Below are positions 19,177 through 28,701 of a stretch of 64,000 nucleotides of DNA, one piece after another. How positions within the stretch are numbered: the first letter of the stretch is position 1; each line of letters begins with the position of its first letter. The DNA comes from Candidatus Enterenecus stercoripullorum (GTDB lineage Bacteria > Bacillota > Clostridia > Oscillospirales > Oscillospiraceae), in contig DVKM01000057.1 of NCBI GenBank assembly GCA_018716015.1, positions 1 through 64,000 of the forward strand, given 5' to 3'. The translations under genes were made by a program, and so were the position numbers. The notes beneath the pieces are model-generated. The model saw nothing but the letters and a program-made list of their open reading frames with translations. It ran no database searches and was not told where the DNA came from.

Positions 19177-20328
19177 ATGAAACCTGACGTATCCGTTGTG
19201 TCCTGCCCGGACTATGCCGAGGCCTCCGTCAAGCAGGCTCTGGGCCAGGCGCTGGCGCCCTTTGGCGGCCTGGACTGGGTTGAGCCCGGGATGCGCATCG
19301 TGATCAAGGCCAACCTGGTGTCAGCCATGCGGCCGGAGCGGAGTGCTACCACCCATCCCGCTCTGCTGTGCGCTCTGGTTCGGATGCTGATCCAGCGGGG
19401 GGCACAAGCCATCGTGGGGGACAGCCCAGGAGGGCTGTACCAGCCCTGGTATGTGGAGCGGGTCTATTCCGCCACGGGGATGGCCGCGGTGGAGGAGGTA
19501 GGCGGCTTGCTGAATCGGGATTTTTCCGAGGTGGACGCACGCAATCCACAGGCCAAGGTGTGCCGGAACTTTCGCTATACTGCCTACCTGGACCAGGCGG
19601 ACGCCATCATCAATTTTTGCAAGCTCAAGACCCATGGGATGATGGCCATGAGCTGCGGGGCAAAAAATATGTTTGGCGCAATTCCAGGCACAATCAAACC
19701 GGAATACCATTTTCGTTATCCGGATCCCCGGGACTTTGCCCGGATGATTGTGGATCTGGATGAATACTTCGCCCCCAGGCTCACCATTGTAGACGCTGTG
19801 GACTGCATGGAGGGCAACGGCCCCACCAGTGGGACGCCCCGGCACATGGGCGCGCTGGTGGCAGGGGAGAGCCCCCATAAGGTAGATTTATTCTGTGCTG
19901 GTCTCATCGGCCTGCGCCGGGATGAGGTGCCCACCCTGGAGGCGGCGCTGGAGCGCGGTTTGATCCCGGCCAGCGCAGAGGAACTGGCCGTCCTTGGCAA
20001 TCCCGGCCAGTTTGCCATTCCTGATTTTCAGCGGATCGCCACCGGCAACAGCCACCTGTTCAAGGGGGATGGGCGCAGTTTGGCCAAGCGCATCCGGGGA
20101 GAATTGCTTCAGCACCTGCTGTCCCAGCGACCGGCACTGAAGGCATCCAAATGTGTGGGCTGTGGGTTGTGCGGAGAGATCTGTCCGGCCAAGGCGATTG
20201 AAATGAAGGGAAAGCGCCCTCGGATTGACCGAGGCCAATGCATCCGCTGTTTCTGCTGCCAGGAATTCTGCCCCCATGGGGCAATGCGTGTCCACCGCAC
20301 TGCGATTGCGCGGATGCTGGATTCCTGA
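19177..20328 (+). CDS. DUF362 domain-containing protein with 4Fe-4S ferredoxin domain
   Basis: N-terminal DUF362-like region; C-terminal CVGCGLCGEICPAKAIEM...CIRCFCCQEFCPHGAM two [4Fe-4S] motifs. Confidence 0.9.
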   Translation: MKPDVSVVSCPDYAEASVKQALGQALAPFGGLDWVEPGMRIVIKANLVSAMRPERSATTHPALLCALVRMLIQRGAQAIVGDSPGGLYQPWYVERVYSATGMAAVEEVGGLLNRDFSEVDARNPQAKVCRNFRYTAYLDQADAIINFCKLKTHGMMAMSCGAKNMFGAIPGTIKPEYHFRYPDPRDFARMIVDLDEYFAPRLTIVDAVDCMEGNGPTSGTPRHMGALVAGESPHKVDLFCAGLIGLRRDEVPTLEAALERGLIPASAEELAVLGNPGQFAIPDFQRIATGNSHLFKGDGRSLAKRIRGELLQHLLSQRPALKASKCVGCGLCGEICPAKAIEMKGKRPRIDRGQCIRCFCCQEFCPHGAMRVHRTAIARMLDS

Positions 20329-20375
20329 AAAAAGCGAGCCCGTGTCCTGGATTTTCCGGGAAATGGGCTCAAATT

Positions 20376-20615
20376 TTAAGCCGCCAGAGTGAATAGAGAG
20401 TAGAAGTATTCCTTGGCGTCCATCAATTCCCGGTACCTTCCGATTTCCACGATCCTTCCGTCCTTCATCACGATGATTTGATCGTACTGCTCCATCAGCG
20501 CGGCGTCCAGCCGGTGGGTAACCACGATGCGGGTCAGCCCCTCCAGGTGTAGGATGGCGTCGGTGACGTCAAAGGCGGTCTGGTTGTCCAGGGCGGCGGT
20601 GGCCTCGTCCAGCAT
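20376..20615 (-). pseudogene. C-terminal remnant of an ABC transporter ATPase
   Basis: MLDEATAALDNQTAFDVTDAILHLEGLTRIVVTHRLDAALMEQYDQIIVMKDGRIVEIG: Walker B onward; Walker A and signature absent. Confidence 0.8.
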
Positions 20616-20736
20616 CGCCTTTCTCCCACTTGCTCACCGCCTGGGCCGACACTCCCACCAGCTGGCCCAGCTGCTCCTGGGTCAGGTTCCGGGCCTTCCT
20701 CAGTTCCGCAATGCGATCACTCCACAGATTCGCCAT
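20616..20736 (-). pseudogene. N-terminal remnant of an XRE-family HTH regulator fused out of frame to the ABC remnant
   Basis: MANLWSDRIAELRKARNLTQEQLGQLVGVSAQAVSKWEKG, then loses similarity at the junction. Confidence 0.75.
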
Positions 20737-20971
20737 GGAAACACCTCGTCTCATCTATTGGTTGTATTTTATCAAAAGCAGTAGTTGAAATCAACAAAGG
20801 TGAAATTGGATATATACAACCATTGATTGCGTTCCGGGGATGAGGTTTCCGGAGTGGGCCAGATTGTCTGACCTGCCACGGAAGGAATTTGATGAAATTT
20901 CAATTCTCCGCTTGCAAGTGCAGGGAGAAGCGGGTATGATGGAGACGAATCAAACGATTGAGGTGAAAGAT

Positions 20972-21637
20972 ATGGATATCAAACGGATTTTGGCTGCGGC
21001 AGACCACACTCTGCTGGCTCAGACCGCCACCTGGGACGAGATCCGGCAGATCTGTGATGACGGTGTGGCCTATGGATGTGCCAGCGTGTGTATTCCCCCC
21101 AGCTATGTCAAGCAGGCGGCGGACTACCTGGGGGACAAGCTCCCGGTTTGCACGGTGATCGGCTTCCCCAATGGCTACTCCACCACCATGGTAAAGGTGT
21201 TCGAGGCCAAGGAGGCCATCGCTAACGGGGCCAAAGAGATCGACATGGTGATCAACCTGGGCTGGGTGAAGGACCGGCTGTGGGGCCAGATTTTGGAGGA
21301 AATCCAGGCGGTGAAGCGGGCCTGCGGACAGCTGGTGCTGAAGGTCATCGTGGAGGCCTGTCTGCTCACTCAGGAGGAAAAGATCAAGCTGTGCCAGATC
21401 GTGTCTGAGAGCGGCGCGGATTACATCAAGACTTCTACTGGCTTTTCTACCGGCGGAGCCACCCGGGAGGATGTAGCGCTGTTCAAGGTCCATGTGGCCC
21501 CCCATGTGAAGATCAAGGCCGCCGGCGGCATCACCAGCCTGGAGGACGCGGAGGATTTCCTGAACCTGGGCGCGGACCGCCTGGGCACCAGCCGGATCGT
21601 GAAACTGGTGAAGGGCCAGCAGGCCACGGGGTATTGA
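20972..21637 (+). CDS. deoC: Deoxyribose-phosphate aldolase
   Basis: [72 protein letters not shown]. Confidence 0.95.
   Translation: MDIKRILAAADHTLLAQTATWDEIRQICDDGVAYGCASVCIPPSYVKQAADYLGDKLPVCTVIGFPNGYSTTMVKVFEAKEAIANGAKEIDMVINLGWVKDRLWGQILEEIQAVKRACGQLVLKVIVEACLLTQEEKIKLCQIVSESGADYIKTSTGFSTGGATREDVALFKVHVAPHVKIKAAGGITSLEDAEDFLNLGADRLGTSRIVKLVKGQQATGY
21607..21637 (+). repeat. 31-bp direct repeat, copy 1 (deoC 3' end)
   Basis: GGTGAAGGGCCAGCAGGCCACGGGGTATTGA. Confidence 0.95.
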
Positions 21638-21756
21638 CCAGTCCACGCTGTCCCGGGGCCCCACAAAACATCGTTTTGTGGGGAGAGGAGCCACAGCGGA
21701 GCGAGCGAGCTTTCGCCGTCAGGCGGAAGCGAGGAATGTGAAGCTTGCGGCGACGA

Positions 21757-21787
21757 GGTGAAGGGCCAGCAGGCCACAGGGTATTGA
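21757..21787 (+). repeat. 31-bp direct repeat, copy 2 (1 mismatch), offset exactly 150 bp
   Basis: GGTGAAGGGCCAGCAGGCCACAGGGTATTGA. Confidence 0.95.
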
Positions 21788-21848
21788 ACGCCGCAGGGAC
21801 ACCCTGGATTGCGGGGAATGTAAAATTCGTGGTTTGTGTAAAATTCCC

Positions 21849-21877
21849 TTGCAATTTCTTTGGAGACCTTGTATAAT
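21849..21877 (+). promoter_or_regulatory. Promoter for nucleoside ABC transporter operon
   Basis: TTGCAA-17-TATAAT. Confidence 0.75.
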
Positions 21878-22034
21878 GGTGTCGGTTAAGAGGAGTTACA
21901 AGGCATTGCGGACGGTATGGCGAGGATGTCGGTACTCCCTTTTCTTACGCATGGAAATCCAATCTGGAACTGTGGGTGCTTGCCCTTGCGATATTGGCCC
22001 CTGTTCATAAATAAAAGGAAAGGATGTAATTGCA

Positions 22035-23261
22035 ATGAAGAAGCTAGTTGCTCTGCTGCTGGCGCTGACCATGATGCTGGGTCTGGCCGCCTGTGGAAAC
22101 GGCGGCACAACCACCAGCCAGGATCCCGCCACCAGTGCCTCCCAGACCAGCGGAGAGAGCGAGAACCCCGAGACCAGCGATCCCGCCGGTGAAGAGGTGA
22201 GCGCCGATGACATTCCCGACACGATGACCTCTGAGGACGGCAAGTATCAGATCGCCTTTGTCACCGACGTGGGGCAGCTGAAGGACAAGTCCTTCAACCA
22301 GGGCACCTTCGACGGCGTGAAGCTGTACGCCAATGCAAACGGCCTGAGCTATAAGTACTATCAGCCCGCAAACAATGCGGACGCCACCGATGAGGACCGT
22401 TATAACGCTATGAGAGCCGCTGTTGAGGGCGGCGCGGAAGTGGTGGTGTGCGCCGGCTACCTTCAGGAGGCCGCTCTGCGTCGGGCCGCCATGGAGTTCC
22501 CCGAGGTCCCCTTTATCTTCATCGACGGCTATCCCATCACGGAGGATCCTGAGGACCCCGAGAGCGCCGTTCTGACCAACGTGGCGGGCATCTCCTTCAA
22601 GGAGGAGCAGGCCGGTTACATGGCCGGCTATGCCGCCGTGAAAGACGGCTTCACCAAGCTGGGCTTCTCCGGCGGCGGCGGCGGCTCCAACGATGCCTGC
22701 AACCGGTTTGGCTATGGCTATCTCCAGGGCATCAACGCCGCGGCTGCTGAAGATGGAATCACCGTGGACGTGAACTTCTCTTGGCTGTACGGTGCCAACT
22801 TCCAGGCCTCCAATGACCTGCAGACCATGATCTCCGGCTGGTACGCCAACGGCACTGAGATCGTGTTCGCCTGCGGCGGCGCCATGTTTAACTCCATTTC
22901 CAACGCTGCCGCTACCAACCAAGGCTATGTGATCGGCGTGGATGTGGACCAGTCTGCCGAGGGTGACTTTGTCATCACCTCCGCCATGAAGGGCCTGGCT
23001 GACGCTGTGCAGTGGGCTGTGGGCCATGTGTACGACGATACCTTCGACACCATCGGCGGAACCGGCACTTCCCTGGGGGTAAACGACAACGCCGTGGGCC
23101 TGCCCACCACTGACGAGGCTTGGCGCTTCGAGACCTTTACTGTGGAGGACTACGAGAACCTCTACCAGCAGATGGTGGACGGCACCCTAGTGGTGGACGC
23201 CGACTTCAACAACCAGGCTACCACCGAGTGGACCAACCTGAACCTGGAAGTGATCGACTAA
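22035..23261 (+). CDS. BMP family ABC transporter substrate-binding lipoprotein (nucleoside-type)
   Basis: Lipobox LGLAACGN; IAFVTDVGQLKDKSFNQGTFDGV BMP signature. Confidence 0.94.
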   Translation: MKKLVALLLALTMMLGLAACGNGGTTTSQDPATSASQTSGESENPETSDPAGEEVSADDIPDTMTSEDGKYQIAFVTDVGQLKDKSFNQGTFDGVKLYANANGLSYKYYQPANNADATDEDRYNAMRAAVEGGAEVVVCAGYLQEAALRRAAMEFPEVPFIFIDGYPITEDPEDPESAVLTNVAGISFKEEQAGYMAGYAAVKDGFTKLGFSGGGGGSNDACNRFGYGYLQGINAAAAEDGITVDVNFSWLYGANFQASNDLQTMISGWYANGTEIVFACGGAMFNSISNAAATNQGYVIGVDVDQSAEGDFVITSAMKGLADAVQWAVGHVYDDTFDTIGGTGTSLGVNDNAVGLPTTDEAWRFETFTVEDYENLYQQMVDGTLVVDADFNNQATTEWTNLNLEVID

Positions 23262-23278
23262 CCTGTATTTTTCTCCGA

Positions 23279-23310
23279 GGACGGAACGCGCTGCGTTCCG
23301 TCCTTTCTTT
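23279..23310 (+). terminator. Terminator/attenuator after BMP gene
   Basis: GGACGGAACGC-gct-GCGTTCCGTCC then TTTCTTTT. Confidence 0.75.
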
Positions 23311-23393
23311 TGGAAAGGAATAATTTTCTTGTCTTTTTTCTGTGCTTATTATATAATAAACGCGGAATAAACAGGGAGGGAGTGAGCGGAAGA

Positions 23394-24938
23394 ATGATGC
23401 ATACTGACAATGTCATTGAGATGCTTCACATCACCAAAGAGTTTCCCGGGATCATCGCCAACGACGACATTACCCTCCAGCTGCGGCGGGGGGAAATCCA
23501 CGCCCTGCTGGGGGAGAACGGCGCTGGTAAATCCACCCTGATGAGCGTGCTCTTCGGCCTCTATCAGCCGGAGGCGGGGGAGATCCGGAAGAACGGCCAG
23601 GTGGTGAAGATCCACAATCCCAATGACGCCACCGCGCTGGGCATCGGAATGGTCCACCAGCACTTCAAGCTGGTGGAGGTGTTCACCGTGCTGGACAACA
23701 TCATCCTGGGGGCGGAGACTACAAAGCTGGGATTTCTTCAGAAGAAGGAAGCCCGGCGCAAGGTGGAGGAGCTCTCCCAGCGCTACGGCCTGAAGGTGGA
23801 TCTGGACGCCAGGGTGGAGGACATCACCGTGGGCATGCAGCAGCGGGTGGAGATTCTAAAAATGCTCTACCGGGACAATGAGATCCTCATCTTTGACGAG
23901 CCCACCGCAGTGCTGACCCCCCAGGAGATTGATGAGCTGATGGCCACCATGAAGGAGTTTGCCAGGGAGGGGAAGAGCATCCTGTTCATTTCCCACAAGC
24001 TTAACGAGATCATGGCGGTGGCCGACCGGGTCACGGTGCTGCGCAAGGGAAAATGCATCGGAACGGTGGAGACCAAGGACACGGACAAGCAGTCCCTGTC
24101 CAACATGATGGTGGGCCGTCCGGTGCAACTGGAAGTGGTCAAGGAAAAGGCCAAGCCTGGGCAAACCGTGCTGCAGGTGGACGGGCTGTGCGTGCGATCC
24201 AGCACCCATAAGCGGGACGCGGTCCATAATGTGAGCTTTGAGGTGCGCGCCGGGGAGATTGTGTGCATCGCCGGTATCGACGGCAACGGCCAGAGCGAGC
24301 TGGTCTATGGGCTGACCGGCCTGGAAAAAAGTTCGGCGGGCAAGGTCACCCTGTGCGGCCACGACATCAGCCACGCCTCCATTCGCCGAAGGGGCCAGGA
24401 CATGAGCCACATCCCCGAGGACCGGCACAAGCACGGGCTGATTCTGGACTTCACCCTGGAGCAGAATTTGGTGCTCCAGCGCTTCCGGGAACCCCAGTTT
24501 GAGCACCTGGGCTTTATTAAAAAGCAAGCGGTACGGCAGTATGCCCAGCGGCTCATCGAGCAGTACGATGTGCGCTCCGGCCAGGGGCCGGTGACCATCG
24601 CCCGCTCCATGTCCGGCGGCAACCAGCAAAAGGCCATCATCGCCCGGGAGGTGGATCGGGATAAGGCGCTGATTGTGGCGGTGCAGCCCACCCGCGGCCT
24701 GGACGTGGGCGCCATTGAATATATCCACAAGCAGCTGGTGGCGCAGCGGGATGAGGGACATGCGGTGCTCCTGGTCTCCCTGGAGCTGGATGAGGTGATG
24801 AGCCTGTCTGACCGCATCCTGGTCATGTATGAGGGTGAGATCGTGGGTGAGTTGGATCCTGCGTCCACCAGCGTGCAGGAGCTGGGCCTGTATATGGCCG
24901 GCGCGAAACGGATGACGAAGGAGGGAAAGGGCGCATGA
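23394..24938 (+). CDS. Nucleoside ABC transporter ATP-binding protein (two ATPase domains)
   Basis: GENGAGKSTLMSVLFGLYQPEAG Walker A; second domain MSGGNQQKAIIAREVDRD. Confidence 0.94.
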   Translation: MMHTDNVIEMLHITKEFPGIIANDDITLQLRRGEIHALLGENGAGKSTLMSVLFGLYQPEAGEIRKNGQVVKIHNPNDATALGIGMVHQHFKLVEVFTVLDNIILGAETTKLGFLQKKEARRKVEELSQRYGLKVDLDARVEDITVGMQQRVEILKMLYRDNEILIFDEPTAVLTPQEIDELMATMKEFAREGKSILFISHKLNEIMAVADRVTVLRKGKCIGTVETKDTDKQSLSNMMVGRPVQLEVVKEKAKPGQTVLQVDGLCVRSSTHKRDAVHNVSFEVRAGEIVCIAGIDGNGQSELVYGLTGLEKSSAGKVTLCGHDISHASIRRRGQDMSHIPEDRHKHGLILDFTLEQNLVLQRFREPQFEHLGFIKKQAVRQYAQRLIEQYDVRSGQGPVTIARSMSGGNQQKAIIAREVDRDKALIVAVQPTRGLDVGAIEYIHKQLVAQRDEGHAVLLVSLELDEVMSLSDRILVMYEGEIVGELDPASTSVQELGLYMAGAKRMTKEGKGA

Positions 24939-26230
24939 ACGGCAAGATTTCCAACCTGTGGAAGAAGGATGGCACCAAGTCGGTAACTTCTTCTCTGATC
25001 TCCATTTTGATCGGTCTGGCTGTGGGCGCCGTCATCATCCTGATCATGGGGCTGACCAATTCCAACCTGGGCATGAGAAGTGCTTGGGAGGCCATCCGCC
25101 TGGAGTTTCTGGGGCTGTTCAGCACCGGGCGGAATTCTGCCGGAGCCCTGACCTTTGGCTTCAATCCGGTGAATATGGGGGACATGCTCTTCCGGGCAAC
25201 CCCCCTGATTCTCACCGGCCTTTCCGTGGCGGTGGCCTATAAGACGGGACTGTTCAACATTGGCGCCCCTGGTCAGTACCTGATGGGCACCGCGTTTACC
25301 TTGATGTTGGCGCTGGGCATCCCCACCGAAGTGGTCCCTGCCCCTGTGGTGTGGGTCATTGCCTTTGCGGGCGGCATTTTGGCCGGCGCCCTGTGGGGCT
25401 GTATCCCCGGCCTGGTAAAGGCCTTCCTCAATATCAACGAGGTGCTGGCCTGCATCATGACCAACTGGATTGCCGCCAATCTGGTGACCTGGATGTTTGA
25501 CGGCAGTGATTTCCGCAACCTGGTGGAGAGCACCAAGAGCGCCTATATCTATAAGACCAGCTACAACGGCGTTCAGACTGCCAAGATGGGGCTGGATGCC
25601 ATCTTTCCCAACTCCCAGGTCAACGGCGGCATTCTCATTGCCATCGTCATCGCCATCCTCATGTATGTTCTCATGAACAAGACCACCCTGGGCTATCAGC
25701 TCAAGGCCTGTGGGTCCAACCGACATGCCGCCCGGTATGCAGGAATTGCGGATAAGCGGAACATTGTGCTGTCCATGGCCATTGCCGGCGGGATGTCCGG
25801 TGCCGCCGCGGCGTTGTACTATCTGTCGGGTAACACGGAGTTTTTCTGGAACACCTATCAGTCCCTGCCTGCCACCGGCTTCAACGGAATCCCCGTGGCC
25901 CTGCTGGCGGTGAGCAATCCCATTGGCGTGATCTTTGCCGGCTGCTTCATGTCTATGCTGGACGTGGTGGGCCAGCAGATTACCAATCTGACCCCCTATA
26001 ACGAATATATCTCCGACGTGATCGTGGCCACCATCGTCTACCTCAGCGCCTTCTCTCTGGTGATCAAGATGCTGCTCAGCGGACGAAAAAGGAAGAAGCT
26101 GGCAGCGGTCGTCACGGAACCCACCGGAACCTCCGGGGCAGCTGCCACAGCTCCCGGCGCGGCTCCACTGGGAGATACGCGGCCGGTCCCTGAGACCGGA
26201 GAGGTGGGGAAAGGAGGCGACGAGGTATGA
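24935..26230 (+). CDS. Nucleoside ABC transporter permease 1
   Basis: Multi-TM, FNIGAPGQYLMG and LNINEVLACIMTNWIA motifs of BPD_transp_2. Confidence 0.93.
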   Translation: MNGKISNLWKKDGTKSVTSSLISILIGLAVGAVIILIMGLTNSNLGMRSAWEAIRLEFLGLFSTGRNSAGALTFGFNPVNMGDMLFRATPLILTGLSVAVAYKTGLFNIGAPGQYLMGTAFTLMLALGIPTEVVPAPVVWVIAFAGGILAGALWGCIPGLVKAFLNINEVLACIMTNWIAANLVTWMFDGSDFRNLVESTKSAYIYKTSYNGVQTAKMGLDAIFPNSQVNGGILIAIVIAILMYVLMNKTTLGYQLKACGSNRHAARYAGIADKRNIVLSMAIAGGMSGAAAALYYLSGNTEFFWNTYQSLPATGFNGIPVALLAVSNPIGVIFAGCFMSMLDVVGQQITNLTPYNEYISDVIVATIVYLSAFSLVIKMLLSGRKRKKLAAVVTEPTGTSGAAATAPGAAPLGDTRPVPETGEVGKGGDEV

Positions 26231-27258
26231 CATTCCTGATCCAACAAACGATGCTCTACGCCATCCCCCTGATGATCGTGGCCCTGGCCGGCGTCTTTGC
26301 CGAGCGCAGCGGTATTATCAACCTGGCTCTGGAAGGCATCATGATCTTCGGCGCCTTTATCGGAGTGCTGTTTGTCAACCTGGTGCAGCAGGCCGGGATC
26401 TTTGACGCGGCCTATGCTGCCGACAACTGGATCGCGCTGCAGGGCTTTGAACTGCTTGCCATGCTGGCGTCCGCCATTATGGGCGCGGTATTTTCCCTTT
26501 TGCTCTCCTTCGCCTCAGTGAATCTGAAAGCGGACCAGACCATTGGCGGCACCGCCCTGAACCTGATGGCGCCCGCTTTGGTGCTGTTCTTCATCCGTAT
26601 CATTGCCAACCAGAATACCTTGCAGATGGCCACCGGAAACGCGGCCAGCTGGTTCATGATCCAGAAGAGCTATTTTGGATATGGCCGCAACGATGAGATG
26701 GGCTTTTTCGGTTCCACATTCATCGACAGAACCTATCTGGCCTCCTATGTCTGTATTCTGGTTTTCATTTTCCTGGCAATCCTGCTCTATAAGACCCGGT
26801 TCGGCCTGCGCCTGCGCTCCTGCGGTGAAAATCCACAGGCCGCCGACTCCCTGGGTATCAACGTCTACAAAATGCGCTACGCCGGTACTACCATTTCCGG
26901 CGCTCTGGCCGGCATGGGCGGTTTTGTGTATGCGCTGACCACTGCCAACTGTACCGCTAACGGAGACGTGGCCGGATTTGGATTCCTGGCACTTGCCGTT
27001 ATGATCTTCGGCAACTGGAAGCCGCTGAACATTGCCGGGGCGTCCCTACTGTTCGGCCTGTTTAAGTGTATCGCCGCCTCCTACACCAGCATCGACATCA
27101 ATGGCGACGGTGTGTTCCTGCTCAAGGAACTGGGGATTAGCTCTCATTTTTACCGTCTGCTACCCTACCTGATCACTCTGCTGGTCCTGGCCTTTACCTC
27201 AAAGCGGTCCCGTGCGCCCAAAGCGGAGGGCATTCCCTACGACAAGGGACAACGCTGA
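26227..27258 (+). CDS. Nucleoside ABC transporter permease 2
   Basis: FAERSGIINLALEGIMIFGAF; LRSCGENPQAADSLGINVYKMRY. Confidence 0.93.
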   Translation: MTFLIQQTMLYAIPLMIVALAGVFAERSGIINLALEGIMIFGAFIGVLFVNLVQQAGIFDAAYAADNWIALQGFELLAMLASAIMGAVFSLLLSFASVNLKADQTIGGTALNLMAPALVLFFIRIIANQNTLQMATGNAASWFMIQKSYFGYGRNDEMGFFGSTFIDRTYLASYVCILVFIFLAILLYKTRFGLRLRSCGENPQAADSLGINVYKMRYAGTTISGALAGMGGFVYALTTANCTANGDVAGFGFLALAVMIFGNWKPLNIAGASLLFGLFKCIAASYTSIDINGDGVFLLKELGISSHFYRLLPYLITLLVLAFTSKRSRAPKAEGIPYDKGQR

Positions 27259-27270
27259 TTATGCTTTCAT

Positions 27271-27310
27271 AACATACGCCGCGACTGGGAAGCCTGTCGC
27301 GGCGTATGTT
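27271..27310 (+). terminator. Hairpin after transporter operon
   Basis: Perfect 15-bp inverted repeat AACATACGCCGCGAC/GTCGCGGCGTATGTT; no T tract. Confidence 0.55.
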
Positions 27311-27322
27311 ACAATGGACAAG

Positions 27323-27374
27323 GATGTCGGAAGATGTCGGAAAACAGAATATAAAGTTCTTTCCATTTTCGACA
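27323..27374 (+). promoter_or_regulatory. Cluster of 0A-box-like sites
   Basis: Tandem GATGTCGGAA GATGTCGGAA (10-bp phase) at 27323-27342 and TTCGACA (reverse complement of TGTCGAA) at 27368-27374. Confidence 0.5.
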
Positions 27375-27429
27375 AATTGCGATAGAATTGGATTAAGAAG
27401 AAAATGGGAGACTGGGGGGATATCTGCCG

Positions 27430-27792
27430 ATGAGGTATCCAAAGAACCTAAGGGTCATTGAGGGGGTTCTGCATACGCTGGGACTTTTGGGTTCCTCTAT
27501 TTCCATGCGGCAAATGGTGTGCGCGGTGGAACTTGCCCATGAGGACCAGAGTCTCCTGACCAACGTCTCAAAGGGATTATATGAAAGGGTGGCAAAGGAA
27601 TTCGGCAACACCAACAGCGCGGCGGTGGAACGGAATTTGCGGGCCCTTCGTGACAGGCAGTGGACCAAAGGGGATGTGGATCGCCTACGGGAGATGGCCA
27701 TGTACCATATGAAGGTGAAGCCATCCACGGGGGAGTTCATTGACATCATCCGGCATTACATGGAGGCAAACGACCTGTTTCCCGACTGCTGA
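27430..27792 (+). CDS. Stand-alone Spo0A C-terminal (DNA-binding) domain-like protein
   Basis: LLTNVSKGLYERVAKEFGNTNSAAVERNLRALRDRQWTKGD resembles Spo0A effector domain; no receiver domain in 120 aa. Confidence 0.75.
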   Translation: MRYPKNLRVIEGVLHTLGLLGSSISMRQMVCAVELAHEDQSLLTNVSKGLYERVAKEFGNTNSAAVERNLRALRDRQWTKGDVDRLREMAMYHMKVKPSTGEFIDIIRHYMEANDLFPDC

Positions 27793-27836
27793 TGAAAGGA
27801 AAGAAGCCGGCGACAGCCGGCTTCTTTCCTTTCATC
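27791..27836. terminator. Bidirectional terminator between convergent genes
   Basis: Perfect 21-bp inverted repeat GATGAAAGGAAAGAAGCCGGC-gaca-GCCGGCTTCTTTCCTTTCATC. Confidence 0.85.
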
Positions 27837-28701
27837 ACTTCCCGGCGCTTCTGCGTTGGGCTTTTTTCAGTTTCAGCGTGTCTTTCCGGCGCAAAAACTC
27901 CCTTCTTGCCGCCTCCGCTGCTGCCTTGATGTCCTCCGGGCGGACCACATAGCGCCCTACGGTTTTCATGTTGGCGTAGCGCTTCCGAAACCTGCGGCTC
28001 TGCCGCTCCAGCTTCGCGATCTGCTGGCGGTAGGATTCCTGGAGCGCGGCAACCTGCTCCCCGTATTTTTCCTTGAGCTGGGCTGAATGGGTCTCTAGCA
28101 AATTGCTCAATTCTGCTTTTCCCAGCGCGAATTGGAGCTGGAGTTCCTGGCCTGCGGCGGTCACTCCGGCAACCAGTTTGGACATTAGAGCCAGATGCCG
28201 TACAGTCAGCACCGTATCCACCAGCAGGATGGTCAGCAGGACCGCGCATAGGGCGTTTACAAGCCAATGCGGTATGAGCCAATAGAGCCGCTCGATGGGG
28301 GGGTGGATCCAAAAGATCACCACATAAGACAGCACACCCCACACCAGCGCAACCCAAAGGCAGACGCGCCCCTTGAGATTGAAACGGAAATGGGAATAGT
28401 CCCAATACTTCACGTGGGTGGTGACCTCCAGCAGCCAGCCGACAAAGTATTCCCAGGTACTCATCACCACAACGGCCACCACATAAAAAAGCGGCAGATT
28501 CCCTTTCAGCGGCGTGAAGAAGAGGATCATCAGCAGCACCCCTGTGCCGTAGATGGGGCAGATTGGGCCGTACAGAAAGCCGCGGGGAACCAATCGGTGC
28601 TGCAAGATGGAGCAATAGCAGGTTTCCATAAGCCAGCCCAGGAAGGAATAGAGGATAAAATAGAGAAACAGTTCCGTGATTGGATGGCCTAGGATCGTCA
28701 T
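27835..28701 (-). CDS. Putative ABC transporter permease-type membrane protein (CmpB-like)
   Basis: FILYSFLGWLMETCYCSILQHRLVPRGFLYGPICPIYGTG plus coiled-coil C-terminus. Confidence 0.75.
   Translation of the reverse strand: MTILGHPITELFLYFILYSFLGWLMETCYCSILQHRLVPRGFLYGPICPIYGTGVLLMILFFTPLKGNLPLFYVVAVVVMSTWEYFVGWLLEVTTHVKYWDYSHFRFNLKGRVCLWVALVWGVLSYVVIFWIHPPIERLYWLIPHWLVNALCAVLLTILLVDTVLTVRHLALMSKLVAGVTAAGQELQLQFALGKAELSNLLETHSAQLKEKYGEQVAALQESYRQQIAKLERQSRRFRKRYANMKTVGRYVVRPEDIKAAAEAARREFLRRKDTLKLKKAQRRSAGK

Noticed and set aside
21878-22034. Purine (guanine/adenine) riboswitch before the BMP transporter
   Set aside because: Conserved junction sequences of the purine riboswitch not found by eye
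24305-26233. 642-aa minus-strand ORF opposite ABC transporter genes
   Set aside because: Antisense shadow ORF with no recognisable domain; spans two real + strand genes
27791-27836. Perfect 21-bp inverted repeat as a mobile element
   Set aside because: Position between convergent genes and flanking T/A tracts fit a bidirectional terminator
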